A stretch of 64,000 nt of DNA, taken from positions 3,038,001 to 3,102,000 of the forward strand of contig NZ_CP034539.1 of assembly GCF_003963535.1 (NCBI RefSeq). The letters are read 5' to 3'. Origin of the DNA: Streptomyces cyaneochromogenes (lineage in GTDB: Bacteria > Actinomycetota > Actinomycetes > Streptomycetales > Streptomycetaceae). Under the pieces are notes generated by a model. That model was not told the DNA's origin. It ran no database searches and saw only the letters and a list, made by a program, of their open reading frames with translations. The position numbers and the translations under genes are program-made. Below, piece after piece: positions 25,440 through 33,379 of the stretch (its first letter is position 1; every line of letters begins with the position of its first letter).

Positions 25440-26170
25440 TTGGCGTCCACCCGGGGGAGGTGGGGCTTGGTCGCGTACGCCACGAAGCTCTTGCCGATCA
25501 GCGGGTTCAGCGCCTGTTCGGCGACCCGGGTGGCCAGCGGTTTCTTCATGATGTCCCAGACCAGCAGCTTGTGGTACGCCCGCACCGGCAGCGCCTTGTC
25601 GTTGTCGACGCCGAACGCGCACTTCAGCCACCAGTACGGCGAGTGCAGGGCGTGGGCGTGGTGGGTGCCGTACGGCTTCAGGCCCGCCTCGCGGATCTTC
25701 GCCAGCAGCTCGTCCGCCTTGTAGATGCGGATGTGGCCGCCCTCGACCTCGTGGTACGCGTCGGACAGCGCCCAGCAGACCTTCTCGGGGCCGTAGCGCG
25801 GGACGGTGATGGCGATACGGCCGCCGGGCTTCAACACCCGGACCATCTCGGCGAGTACGCCCTTGTCGTCCGGGATGTGCTCCATGACCTCGGAGATGAT
25901 CACGACGTCGAAGGACTCGTCGGGGAAGGGCAGGGCGAGCGCGTCGCCCTCCATCGCCGTGGCCGTCGCGCCCTCGGGGGCCTCGCCGGCCTCCTTCATC
26001 GCCGCGAACCACTTCGCGACCTCGCGGATCTCCTCACCGTTCTGGTCCAGCGCCACGACCTGGGCGCCGCGCCGGTAGCACTCGAACGCGTGCCTGCCGG
26101 CACCGCAGCCGAGGTCCAGAACGCGGTCGCCCGGGGCGAGCGGGAACCGGGAGAAGTCGACGGTCAGCAC
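25436..26170 (-). CDS. Class I SAM-dependent methyltransferase
   Basis: A 244-residue methyltransferase with motif I in VLDLGCGAGRHAFECYRRGA, the acidic residue in VVALDQNGEEI, ATAMEGDALALPFPDESFD and EVMEHIPDDKGVLAEMVRVL. The C-terminal half (HIRIYKADELLAKIREAG; ALHSPYWWLKCAFG) is typical of Methyltransf_11 proteins. The GTG at 26170 overlaps the upstream glycosyltransferase by seven bases, and its stop overlaps the next gene. The acceptor is unknown; the neighbouring glycosyltransferase suggests a glycosylated lipid or metabolite. Confidence 0.9.
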   Translation of the reverse strand: MLTVDFSRFPLAPGDRVLDLGCGAGRHAFECYRRGAQVVALDQNGEEIREVAKWFAAMKEAGEAPEGATATAMEGDALALPFPDESFDVVIISEVMEHIPDDKGVLAEMVRVLKPGGRIAITVPRYGPEKVCWALSDAYHEVEGGHIRIYKADELLAKIREAGLKPYGTHHAHALHSPYWWLKCAFGVDNDKALPVRAYHKLLVWDIMKKPLATRVAEQALNPLIGKSFVAYATKPHLPRVDAK

Positions 26171-27660
26171 GTGGCCCTGCTTTCGGAGTTGGCGCCTTCA
26201 ACAACGGTGGGAGCTTGGGGTGCGGCCGCGGAGTGGCCGGGCGTCGGGGGCGCGGAGCGGCTCGTGGCTGTCGCCGCCGTGGGGTGGCTCGCGGCTGTGG
26301 CCGCGGGGCGGCGCGGGGCTGCCGTCGCGGAGCGGCTCGGTTCCTCGGCCGCGGAGCGGGCTATCGCCTCGCGGTACCTCTCCACCGTGCCCTCGGCGGC
26401 CCGGGCCCAGGTGAAGTGCCGTAGGACGCGCTCGCGCCCCGCCGCGCCCAGGCGCTCGCGCAGTTCCGCGTCGCCCAGCAGCCGGCCCAGCCCGGCGGCC
26501 AGGGCCCCGGAGTCACCCGGCGGCACCGCCAGGCACGTCTCGCCGTCCCGGCCGGCGACCTCCGGGATCGCCCCGCCGGTCGTGGCGACCAGCGGCGTTC
26601 CCGTGGCCATGGCCTCGGCGGCGGGCAGGGAGAAGCCCTCGTAGAGCGACGGCACGCACGCCACCTGCGCCGAGCGCACGAGGTCGACGAGCTCGGCGTC
26701 GGAGATGCCCTTGACGAACTCGACGGCGCCTTCGAGGCCGTACCGCTCGATCGTCTGGGCGACCGGGCCCTCCTCGGGCCGCTTGCCGACGACGACGAGA
26801 TGGGCGTCGGGGTGCTCGGTGCGGACCTTGGCCAGTGCCTCGACGAGGAAGACCAGGCCCTTGAGAGGGACGTCCGCGCTGGACGTCGTCACGATGCGGC
26901 CCGGGATCTGCGGTACCGAGGGATCCGGCGAGAACAGGTCGGTGTCCGCGCCGATGTGCACGACGTGGATGCGGTCCTGCCGTACGCCGAGGTGGTCGAC
27001 GATCTCCGCGCGGGACGTGCCGGACACGGTCAGCACGGACGGCAGGCGGCGCGCCACGCGCTTCTGCATCCGCGTGAAGGCGTACCAGCGGCGGACCGAC
27101 ATCCGGCGCTGCCAGCCCTCGGCCGCGTCCAGCTCCAACTGGCGGTCCACGGTGATGGGGTGGTGGATCGTGGTGACGAGGGGGGCACCGACCTCGCCCA
27201 GCAAGCCGTATCCCAGCGTCTGGTTGTCGTGCACGACGTCGAACTCGCCGCGGCGGGCGCGCAGATGGCGGCGGGCGCGCAGCGAGAACGTCAGCGGCTC
27301 GGGGAATCCGCCGGTCCACATGGTCGCCACTTCCAGCGCGTCGACCCAGTCGCGGTACTCGTCGCGTCCCGGGGTACGGAAGGGGTCGGGCTGGCGGTAG
27401 AGGTCGAGGCTGGGGAGTTCGGTGAGGCTCAGGCGGTCGGCGTACTCCGCGCCCTCGTCGAGGACGGGGTAGGGCTGGGAGCCGATGACCTCGACGCGGT
27501 GGCCGAGGCGGGCGAGCTCGCGGGAGAGGTGCCGTACGTAGACGCCCTGGCCGCCGCAGAACGGGTTCCCTTTATAAGTGAGAAGCGCGATGTCGAGCGG
27601 TCGCTCGCCGTCGGCGGCAAGGTCCTCGGGGGACCCGGCCTCCCTGGCCTCAGCGGTCAC
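26164..27660 (-). CDS. GT4-family glycosyltransferase with low-complexity tail
   Basis: A 498-residue GT-B glycosyltransferase. The N-terminal Rossmann half begins IALLTYKGNPFCGGQGVYVR; the donor half has IVTTSSADVPLKGLVFLVEA, CVPSLYEGFSLPAAEAMATG with the EX7E glutamates, and GGAIPEVAGRDGETCL. Residues about 430-498 are an Ala/Ser/Thr/Arg/Pro-rich tail without structure. GTG start at 27660. It heads an overlapping operon with the methyltransferase and the toroid protein. The gap upstream (27661-27870) holds a KstR-type box, so this operon could also be under that regulator. Confidence 0.92.
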   Translation of the reverse strand: MTAEAREAGSPEDLAADGERPLDIALLTYKGNPFCGGQGVYVRHLSRELARLGHRVEVIGSQPYPVLDEGAEYADRLSLTELPSLDLYRQPDPFRTPGRDEYRDWVDALEVATMWTGGFPEPLTFSLRARRHLRARRGEFDVVHDNQTLGYGLLGEVGAPLVTTIHHPITVDRQLELDAAEGWQRRMSVRRWYAFTRMQKRVARRLPSVLTVSGTSRAEIVDHLGVRQDRIHVVHIGADTDLFSPDPSVPQIPGRIVTTSSADVPLKGLVFLVEALAKVRTEHPDAHLVVVGKRPEEGPVAQTIERYGLEGAVEFVKGISDAELVDLVRSAQVACVPSLYEGFSLPAAEAMATGTPLVATTGGAIPEVAGRDGETCLAVPPGDSGALAAGLGRLLGDAELRERLGAAGRERVLRHFTWARAAEGTVERYREAIARSAAEEPSRSATAAPRRPAATAASHPTAATATSRSAPPTPGHSAAAPQAPTVVEGANSESRATC

Positions 27661-27714
27661 TCTGGGCCCCCTTCTCCCTGCTCTGTCCCGCGAGATTACG
27701 CCGGGACGCTAATC

Positions 27715-27728
27715 TAGAACAAGTTTCA
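27715..27728. promoter_or_regulatory. KstR-type operator between GT4 and kstR
   Basis: TAGAACAAGTTTCA matches TNNAACNNGTTNNA at all fixed positions. An overlapping weaker palindrome, CAAGT-ttcag-ACTTG, covers 27720-27734. The site lies in the divergent gap between the glycosyltransferase (start 27660) and the KstR-like regulator, as expected for autoregulation. Confidence 0.7.
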
Positions 27729-27870
27729 GACTTGATCGTTCAAGAGGCTCTGAATCTACCGGCAGGTAGCGCCGCTGTGAGCGATGGATCAGGTGATTCA
27801 CGCCACGGCCGACAGCCTGGCATGCTCTGTCCGGTCACTCACCCTCACCGACTGTCACGGAACGGGATCC

Positions 27871-28491
27871 ATGCCTGCGGAAGCCAGTAGCGCGAGCCCT
27901 GCCTCCCCGCCTCTCACCGAGCGGCAGGAGGCCCGTCGCCGGCGCATCCTGCACGCCAGCGCGCAGCTCGCCAGCCGGGGCGGGTTCGACGCCGTGCAGA
28001 TGCGGGAGGTCGCGGAGTCCTCGCAGGTGGCACTGGGCACGCTGTACCGCTACTTCCCGTCCAAGGTGCATCTGCTGGTCGCCACGATGCAGGACCAGCT
28101 GGAGCACATGCACGGCACGCTGCGGAAGAAGCCGCCACAGGGGGAGACGGCGGCGGAGCGGGTCGCGGAGACCCTGATGCGCGCCTTCCGCGCCCTGCAG
28201 CGCGAGCCCCATCTGGCCGACGCCATGGTCCGCGCCCTGACCTTCGCCGACCGCAGCGTCTCCCCCGAGGTCGACCAGGTCTCCCGGCAGACGACGGTGA
28301 TCATCCTGGACGCGATGGGTCTGGAGAACCCGACTCCCGAGCAGCTCTCCGCCGTCCGGGTGATCGAGCACACCTGGCACTCGGCCCTGATCACCTGGCT
28401 GTCGGGGCGCGCCTCCATCGCCCAGGTGAAGATCGACATCGAGACGGTGTGCCGGTTGATCGACCTGACGGCGCCGACGGACGCATCCTGA
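27871..28491 (+). CDS. kstR: KstR-like TetR-family regulator
   Basis: A 206-residue TetR regulator. The DNA-binding domain (about residues 18-65) reads RILHASAQLASRGGFDAVQM, REVAESSQVALGTLYRYFPS and KVHLLVATM. This is very close to M. tuberculosis KstR, including AVQM.AVA...VA.GTLYRYFPSKVHLL, and the C-terminal half keeps FADRSVSPEVDQV and HSALITWLSGRAS, which parallel the KstR ligand domain. KstR represses steroid catabolism genes and is released by steroid-CoA intermediates. ATG at 27871 is chosen; an upstream ATG at 27784 would add 29 residues. A TPP riboswitch on the other strand faces its 3' end. Confidence 0.88.
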   Translation: MPAEASSASPASPPLTERQEARRRRILHASAQLASRGGFDAVQMREVAESSQVALGTLYRYFPSKVHLLVATMQDQLEHMHGTLRKKPPQGETAAERVAETLMRAFRALQREPHLADAMVRALTFADRSVSPEVDQVSRQTTVIILDAMGLENPTPEQLSAVRVIEHTWHSALITWLSGRASIAQVKIDIETVCRLIDLTAPTDAS

Positions 28492-28521
28492 AGACGGCCG
28501 CGGGCACACAGAAGACCTACG

Positions 28522-28640
28522 AGACGGGTTCCCTGCGCCGGTATTACCCGGATCAGGTACTAGGGGTCGCCGTCCGGCCCGACTGCTGCCTTCTGGCCTC
28601 TCAGCCCGGACCGTCGACGTCGGCCCCAGCGGAAACCGTC
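28522..28640 (-). ncRNA. TPP riboswitch (THI element), orphan, minus strand
   Basis: On the minus strand the conserved THI-box elements are all present: CTGAGA (28604-28599), then ACCTGATCCGGGTAATAC and CGGCGCAGGGAA (28558-28529). A closing P1 helix can be drawn between GACGGTTTCC (28640-28631) and GGGAACCCGTC (28533-28523). The element therefore looks intact and binds thiamine pyrophosphate by homology. Transcription through it runs antisense into the 3' end of the KstR-like gene; no thiamine gene follows within the window. Upstream on the same strand are the ferredoxin and aldehyde dehydrogenase genes. I see no other gene in 28492-28757. Confidence 0.88.
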
Positions 28641-28757
28641 TGCTTCCTGCCAGAGTCGGCTACTCCGGTTCGGACTCCCTCACTCGTCCCGTAGGCCGAT
28701 TTCCAGAATAGAACATCCGCCCGGAAATGAACCCCCCGAAAAGGGATTTTTCTGGCA

Positions 28758-28991
28758 TTACTCCTCCGGTGGGAACACCGGCTCCCCGCTCCCCAGCAGC
28801 GTGATCACGATCGCCTCCACCGGACAGCTCTCCGCCGCCGCCAGGACGCTCTCGTTCGCGTCGGTCTCCGGGTCGGCCGGATGGGACTGCCGGCCGCTGT
28901 CGAGGCGGAAGCCGTCGGGGGCGTGGTGGACGCACTGGGCCGAGCCGATGCACACCGACCGGTCGACCTCGACGTGCCAGCGGTCGCCCAT
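28758..28991 (-). CDS. 3Fe-4S-type ferredoxin (P450-associated)
   Basis: A 77-residue ferredoxin. Cysteines are in VCIGSAQCVHHAP and SCPVEAIVI, giving the C-x5-C ... CP spacing of the single-cluster [3Fe-4S] ferredoxins that feed actinobacterial P450s. It is a cytoplasmic electron carrier. The gene follows the aldehyde dehydrogenase by three bases, so both are one operon. The CYP125-like P450 at 39906 is the only P450 in the window and the plausible partner (inference). No ferredoxin reductase is nearby. Confidence 0.92.
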   Translation of the reverse strand: MGDRWHVEVDRSVCIGSAQCVHHAPDGFRLDSGRQSHPADPETDANESVLAAAESCPVEAIVITLLGSGEPVFPPEE

Positions 28992-28994
28992 CCC

Positions 28995-30452
28995 TTACGC
29001 CTCCCAGCCCGCCGGGAGGTGGATCATCTTGTGCTCCAGGTACTCGCCGAAGCCCTCGGGGCCGAACTCCCGCCCCAGACCGGAGTTCTTGTAGCCGCCG
29101 AACGGGCCCAGCATGTCCAGGCTGAAGGTGTTCACCGAGTACGTGCCGGTGCGCACCTGGCGGGCGATCTCGATGCCGTGCGCGGTGTCGGCCGTCCAGA
29201 CGCTGCCGCTCAGGCCGTAGTCGGAGTCGTTCGCGATCTTCACGGCCTCGGACTCGTCGCCGTACGGAAGCAGGCAGATCACCGGGCCGAAGATCTCCTC
29301 GCGAGCGATCCGCATGGAGTTGTCGACGTCGCCGAAGAGCGTCGGCTCGACGTACCAGCCCCGGTCCAGGCCCGCCGGGCGCCCGCCGCCCGTGAGGATC
29401 TTCGCGCCCTCCTCCTGGCCGATCCGGATGTAGTCGAGATTCCTGCGCTGCTGCCGCTGCGCCACCAGCGGGCCCACCTGGGTCGCCGGGTCCAGCGGGT
29501 CGCCGACCACCAGCGCGCCGGCCGCCGCGGCGAAGGCCTCGGCGAACTCGTCGTAGCGGGAGCGCGGGAGCAGGATCCGGGTCTGGGCCACGCAGGCCTG
29601 CCCGTTGTTCATCCAGGCCGCCGGGACGACACCGGCGACCGTCGCCTCGACGTCCGCGTCCGGGAGGACGACGGCCGCCGACTTGCCGCCCAACTCCAGT
29701 GTCACGCGGGTGAGGTTGCGGGCGGCCACCTCCATCACGCGCTTGCCCGCAGCCACCGAGCCGGTGAAGGAGACCTTGTCGACCGACGGGTGCCCGACCA
29801 GGTACTCGCTCACCTCGCGGTCGGCCGGGAGAATGGACAGCACACCCTCCGGCAGCCCGGCGTCCTTCGCGATCTCCGCGAGGAGGTAGGCGTCCAGCGG
29901 CGACTCCGGCGACGGCTTGAGCACCACCGTGCAGCCGGTGAGCAGCGCGGGCGCGAGCTTGGCGGCGGCGACGAACTGCGGGACGTTCCAGGGGACGACG
30001 GCCGCCACGACCCCGACCGGCTCGCGCCGCACGAGGATCTTCCCGAGCACACCGTCCCGGGTCTCCTCGTACGTGAAGTTCCGCGCGACCGTGATCGCCG
30101 CGTCCCACACCATCATCGCGCCGAGCGCCTGGGCGAGGACGCTCCAGGAGTACGGGGAGCCGTTCTCGGAGGAGATCACGCGGGCGATCTCCTCGTGCCG
30201 CAGGGCTATCCCGTCCTTGATGCGGGTGACGACCTCGATCCGCTCGTCGAGGCCCATCCGCGGCCAGGGCCCCTCGTCGAACGCCTTGCGCGCCACCGCG
30301 ACGGCCCGGTCGACGTCGGCCGGCGAGGCGTGCGGCACGCGTCCGACGACCTCCTCCGTGTGCGGCGAGATCACCTCGATGACGTCCTGGCCCAGGGGGT
30401 CGGTCAACTCCCCGCCGATGAACAGCTGTCCGTGTTCCACGAGCTCGGTCAT
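28995..30452 (-). CDS. NAD-dependent aldehyde dehydrogenase
   Basis: A 485-residue aldehyde dehydrogenase superfamily enzyme. Motifs: VPWNVPQFVAAAKLAPAL, FTGSVAAGKRVM in the cofactor site, the general-base Glu in LELGGKSAAVVL, the catalytic Cys in NNGQACVAQTRIL, and EEIFGPVICLLPY near the end. The length is normal. ATG at 30452 with AGGGGAGG upstream. In this setting it could oxidise the aldehyde formed by the zinc ADH to the acid before CoA activation (inference). Two operator-like inverted repeats lie at 28 and 49 bases upstream of the start. Confidence 0.94.
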   Translation of the reverse strand: MTELVEHGQLFIGGELTDPLGQDVIEVISPHTEEVVGRVPHASPADVDRAVAVARKAFDEGPWPRMGLDERIEVVTRIKDGIALRHEEIARVISSENGSPYSWSVLAQALGAMMVWDAAITVARNFTYEETRDGVLGKILVRREPVGVVAAVVPWNVPQFVAAAKLAPALLTGCTVVLKPSPESPLDAYLLAEIAKDAGLPEGVLSILPADREVSEYLVGHPSVDKVSFTGSVAAGKRVMEVAARNLTRVTLELGGKSAAVVLPDADVEATVAGVVPAAWMNNGQACVAQTRILLPRSRYDEFAEAFAAAAGALVVGDPLDPATQVGPLVAQRQQRRNLDYIRIGQEEGAKILTGGGRPAGLDRGWYVEPTLFGDVDNSMRIAREEIFGPVICLLPYGDESEAVKIANDSDYGLSGSVWTADTAHGIEIARQVRTGTYSVNTFSLDMLGPFGGYKNSGLGREFGPEGFGEYLEHKMIHLPAGWEA

Positions 30453-30479
30453 GGCCGACTGCCTCCCCTGAGCGGGACT

Positions 30480-30494
30480 CTGACGATCCATCAG
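30480..30494. promoter_or_regulatory. 15-bp inverted repeat CTGACGnnnCATCAG (copy 3)
   Basis: CTGACGATCCATCAG lies 28 bases upstream of the aldehyde dehydrogenase ATG. The P450 gene has a near-identical copy at exactly the same distance from its ATG. That makes a common regulator plausible. Confidence 0.6.
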
Positions 30495-30500
30495 ATACAC

Positions 30501-30518
30501 GGAACTGATACCAGTTCC
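30501..30518. promoter_or_regulatory. Inverted repeat GGAACTG-ATAC-CAGTTCC
   Basis: Perfect 7-bp arms separated by four bases, just upstream of copy 3 of the 15-bp motif. The GGAAC/GTTCC half-sites resemble those of KstR boxes, but the spacing differs from the KstR consensus, so it may be a weaker or separate operator. Confidence 0.45.
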
Positions 30519-30586
30519 ACCCGGAGGAGTCCACGGAGCGCACACACCTCGCCCCTACGCTGAGCGGGACGGCGAGGGGGCACGGG

Positions 30587-30844
30587 ATGGCAGCGCGCGG
30601 GCGCGACTGGGCGGTGTTCGCCACGGCCATGGCGGTGGCCGTCGGCGGCGCCGTATGGATGGCGTCGGCCTGGGGCGATGTGAAGCGCGGCAACGGGGTG
30701 TCCGTGCACCGGGAGACGAAGAGCCCGGAGGAGATCAGGAAGTTCTGGACTCCCGAGCGCATGAGACGGGCCGAACCCGCCGAGATGCCGACCTGGGACC
30801 CCTGCGAGCACTTCCCCACCCTGCTCTCGCCGGACTGCTGGTAG
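30587..30844 (+). CDS. Small single-helix membrane or secreted protein (85 aa)
   Basis: An 85-residue protein with an N-terminal hydrophobic helix (DWAVFATAMAVAVGGAVWMA, residues 6-26) and a polar C-terminal part (KSPEEIRKFWTPERMRRAEP, MPTWDPCEHFPTLLSPDCW) that carries two cysteines. This looks like a membrane-anchored or exported small protein. ATG at 30587 follows GAGGGGG. It is divergent from the aldehyde dehydrogenase and lies before the MBL hydrolase. I do not recognise a family. Confidence 0.6.
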   Translation: MAARGRDWAVFATAMAVAVGGAVWMASAWGDVKRGNGVSVHRETKSPEEIRKFWTPERMRRAEPAEMPTWDPCEHFPTLLSPDCW

Positions 30845-30874
30845 ATGCCCCGGGTAGATGACTCGGGCTCCCAT

Positions 30875-30888
30875 CGGAACCTGTTCTA
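30875..30888. promoter_or_regulatory. KstR-type operator overlapping MBL promoter (13/14)
   Basis: CGGAACCTGTTCTA differs from TNNAACNNGTTNNA only at the first base. It lies directly before TATAGT (30891-30896), a good -10 element for the MBL-fold gene at 30938, so binding would occlude RNA polymerase. Confidence 0.55.
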
Positions 30889-30937
30889 GTTATAGTGGCC
30901 CGGTCGGCCGGAACGTGTCGCGGCGATTGGGGAGCCC

Positions 30938-31966
30938 ATGGCGCAGGTGTACGACCACGGCGGCGGCGTCCGGTCCATCCAGGTCCCCATCCCTGACAAC
31001 CCGCTCGGCCACACCCTCGTGTACGTCGTCGACACCGACCGGGGCCCGGTGCTCGTCGACACCGGCTGGGACGACCCGGCCTCCTGGGACACCCTCGCCG
31101 AGGGCCTCGCCGCGTGCGGCACCGCGGCCGGTGACGTCCACGGCGTGGTGATCACCCACCACCACCCCGACCACCACGGCCTGTCCGCCAAGGTGCGCGA
31201 GGCCTCCGGCGCCTGGATCGCGATGCACGCGGCGGACGCGGCGATCGTACGGCGCACCCGCGCGACCCACCCCGAGCGCTGGTTCTCCTACATGGCGGAC
31301 AAGCTCACCGCGGCCGGCGCCCCCGACGCCCATGTGTCCCCCCTGCGCGCCGCCCGCCGCCCGAGCACCCTGCCCGGCTTCTCCCCCGCCCTCCCCGACC
31401 GCGAGATCGTCCCCGGCGAACTCCTCGACCTCCCCGGCCGCCGCCTGCGCGCGATCTGGACCCCGGGCCACACGCCCGGCCATGTCTGCCTGCACCTGGA
31501 GGAGGACCACCCGGCCCAACTCCCGGGCCACGGCCGCCTGTTCTCCGGCGACCACCTGCTCCCCGGGATCACCCCGCACATCGGCCTGTACGAGGACCCC
31601 GAGGACACGGCCGTCACCGACCCCCTCGGCGACTACCTAGCCTCCCTCGAACGCGTCGGCGGCCTCGCCCCCGCCGAGATCCTCCCCGCCCACCAGCACG
31701 CGTTCACCGACGCACCCGCCCGCGTACGGGAGTTGCTGACCCACCACGAGTCCCGCCTCACCGGCCTCCTCGCCCTCCTCGCCGAACCCCTCACGCCGTG
31801 GCAGCTCGCCGAGCGCATGGAGTGGAACCGGCCCTGGGAGCAGATCCCGTACGGATCGAGGAACATCGCGATCGCGGAGGCGGAGGCCCATCTGCGGCGG
31901 CTGGTGAAGCTGGGGAGGGCGGAGGCCGTGGCGGGGAGTGAGCCGGTGACATACGTCGCCGTTTGA
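30938..31966 (+). CDS. MBL-fold metallo-hydrolase
   Basis: A 342-residue metallo-beta-lactamase-fold hydrolase. It has VLVDTGWDDPASWDTL, the metal-binding THHHPDHHG (about residues 72-80), IWTPGHTPGHVCLHLEE and LFSGDHLLPGITPHIGLY. The C-terminal part (AERMEWNRPWEQIPYGSR) is a winged-helix-like tail seen in the long actinobacterial glyoxalase II-like subgroup. It probably hydrolyses a thioester or lactone. A KstR-type box overlaps its promoter, linking it to the lipid-pathway genes. The SnoaL-like gene follows 13 bases downstream. Confidence 0.9.
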   Translation: MAQVYDHGGGVRSIQVPIPDNPLGHTLVYVVDTDRGPVLVDTGWDDPASWDTLAEGLAACGTAAGDVHGVVITHHHPDHHGLSAKVREASGAWIAMHAADAAIVRRTRATHPERWFSYMADKLTAAGAPDAHVSPLRAARRPSTLPGFSPALPDREIVPGELLDLPGRRLRAIWTPGHTPGHVCLHLEEDHPAQLPGHGRLFSGDHLLPGITPHIGLYEDPEDTAVTDPLGDYLASLERVGGLAPAEILPAHQHAFTDAPARVRELLTHHESRLTGLLALLAEPLTPWQLAERMEWNRPWEQIPYGSRNIAIAEAEAHLRRLVKLGRAEAVAGSEPVTYVAV

Positions 31967-31979
31967 TAGGTGTTGCCAC

Positions 31980-32429
31980 ATGACCATGGAGCGGCTTCTC
32001 GCCGAACGCGCCTGCGAGCGCATCGTCGTCGACTTCGTCCACCGCCTCGACCTGGGCGAACCCGCCTCCGTCGCCGAGCTGTTCACCGAGGACGGCGTCT
32101 GGACCTGGCCGGCGGGCGACCGTTCGGTCAAGGGCCGTGAGTCGCTCCGCGACTACTTCGGCTCCCGCCCCGCCGACCGGCTCTCCCGCCGCGTCATGTC
32201 CAACATCCTGGTCACGGTCACCTCTGCGGACACGGCGACGGCGATCTCGTACTTCACGACGTACCGCGTCGACGGCCACGAGGGCGGCCTGGTCCCGCCG
32301 GGACCCCCGGTCCAGGTCGGCCACTACGAGGACACGTTCCGCAGGTCACCGGACGGCGCCTGGCTCCTGTCCGCCCGGGTCCTGCATCTGGCGTTCGGCG
32401 GACCGACCCCGCGCCCGCCTAGGCCATGA
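31980..32429 (+). CDS. SnoaL-like (NTF2-fold) protein
   Basis: A 149-residue nuclear-transport-factor-2-fold protein. It has the usual start helix (ERACERIVVDFVHRLDLGEP), the FTEDGVWTWP and GRESLRDYF segments, VRSSNILVTV-like strands, and a terminal RRSPDGAWLLSARVLHLAF. Such proteins are small isomerases, hydratases or ligand binders; FadA5-type clusters often carry NTF2-fold steroid isomerases, but no specific catalytic pair is assigned here. It is 13 bases behind the MBL gene, so co-transcribed. Its end overlaps the convergent phosphotransferase by 11 bases. Confidence 0.85.
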   Translation: MTMERLLAERACERIVVDFVHRLDLGEPASVAELFTEDGVWTWPAGDRSVKGRESLRDYFGSRPADRLSRRVMSNILVTVTSADTATAISYFTTYRVDGHEGGLVPPGPPVQVGHYEDTFRRSPDGAWLLSARVLHLAFGGPTPRPPRP

Positions 32430-33081
32430 AGGACCGGATCAACTCCTCCGCCTCACCGAGCGCTTCGACCTCCCGCACACTCATCGTCGGGTTGGCGGCG
32501 CGCCGACGGCGAGCCTCCGTCAGGCCCTCCCCTGTGAGGTCGGAAGGGTCGGCGAGGAGACTGGCGAGCGTGGCGCGGACGGGCGCGGCGAACTGCTCGT
32601 CGGTCACGGCCACCTGCGCGAGGATCACTGCGGACATGCCCCAGTCCAGGCCCGGGTCGCCCTCCTCGGCGTTGGCCCAGTCGATGACATAGGGGCCGTC
32701 GGCGGTGAGCATCACGTTCTCCGGGTGGAGATCCAGGTGGACCACGCGTCCGGGAACGGCGTGCAGCTGCCGCAGGAGGCGGGCCAGGATGTCCCCGCTC
32801 TCGCGCGCGTCGATCCGTCCCGCGACGAAAGCCTCCAGCATCGTCGGTCCGTAGAGCCGTTCCATGACGAGCTCGGACCGCGAGGAGTCGGCGGGCCGCA
32901 CCCGGGGCACCGGGTAGCCGTGCGCGCGCAGACGCTCCATCAAGGCGGCCTCGGCGAGTCCGTCGGCGTAGCCCTCACGGTCGCGGCGCAGCACCCACGC
33001 CTCGTCGATCTCATACACGTCGGACGCACGCCCCGACCCGATCAGTCTCCCCACAGCCCCTCCCCCAGCGGCGTCTGCCAT
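32419..33081 (-). CDS. APH/choline-kinase-like phosphotransferase
   Basis: A 220-residue protein kinase-fold phosphotransferase. It has a glycine-rich start (GSGRASDVYEIDEAWVLRR), the catalytic HLDLHPENVMLT with Asp and Asn, and the metal-binding YVIDWANAEEGDPGLDW. It is short for the APH family and the substrate is not evident; small metabolite or antibiotic phosphorylation is possible. The start is at 33081. It faces away from the cobalamin operon. Confidence 0.87.
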   Translation of the reverse strand: MADAAGGGAVGRLIGSGRASDVYEIDEAWVLRRDREGYADGLAEAALMERLRAHGYPVPRVRPADSSRSELVMERLYGPTMLEAFVAGRIDARESGDILARLLRQLHAVPGRVVHLDLHPENVMLTADGPYVIDWANAEEGDPGLDWGMSAVILAQVAVTDEQFAAPVRATLASLLADPSDLTGEGLTEARRRRAANPTMSVREVEALGEAEELIRSFMA

Positions 33082-33150
33082 GTCTCGAACCTACCTGCCA
33101 GCACAGGTGGCCCTCAGGGTGCTTGTTACGGCCGGGTAGAGTGACGGCGT

Positions 33151-33254
33151 CGTCATCACACCCGTACAGGGGGAAGCCGGTGCAAATCCGGCGCTGACCC
33201 GCAACCGTGAACCGGGCCCGCTCGCAGGCCGGTGAGCCGGATCGCCCCGTACGG
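33151..33254 (+). ncRNA. Cobalamin riboswitch
   Basis: The B12 box is clear: GGGAAGCCGGTGCAAATCC (33171 onward), then GGCGCTGACCCGCAACCGTG, and later the conserved GAGCCGGATCGCC. The 5' part ACACCCGTACAGG pairs with the 3' part CCCCGTACGG. The 125 bases between the aptamer and the ATG at 33380 hold GC-rich hairpins that would serve as expression platform. It should shut off the downstream operon when adenosylcobalamin is plentiful. Confidence 0.93.
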
Positions 33255-33379
33255 AAACGTGACCGGCTCACGTGCACCGGCAACCGGCCGGAGTACGGCA
33301 CCGTCGAGGTACGGAGCCGAGCCGCCCGGGGGACTCCCCTGTGCTGCCCGGCCCCCTGAGGGAAGGGCACCCGCCGATC

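Noticed and set aside
27835..28509. Minus-strand frame downstream of the TPP riboswitch as its target gene
   Set aside because: The frame is a shadow of kstR with His/Arg-rich composition and no start with a ribosome site; kstR itself is clearly the gene.
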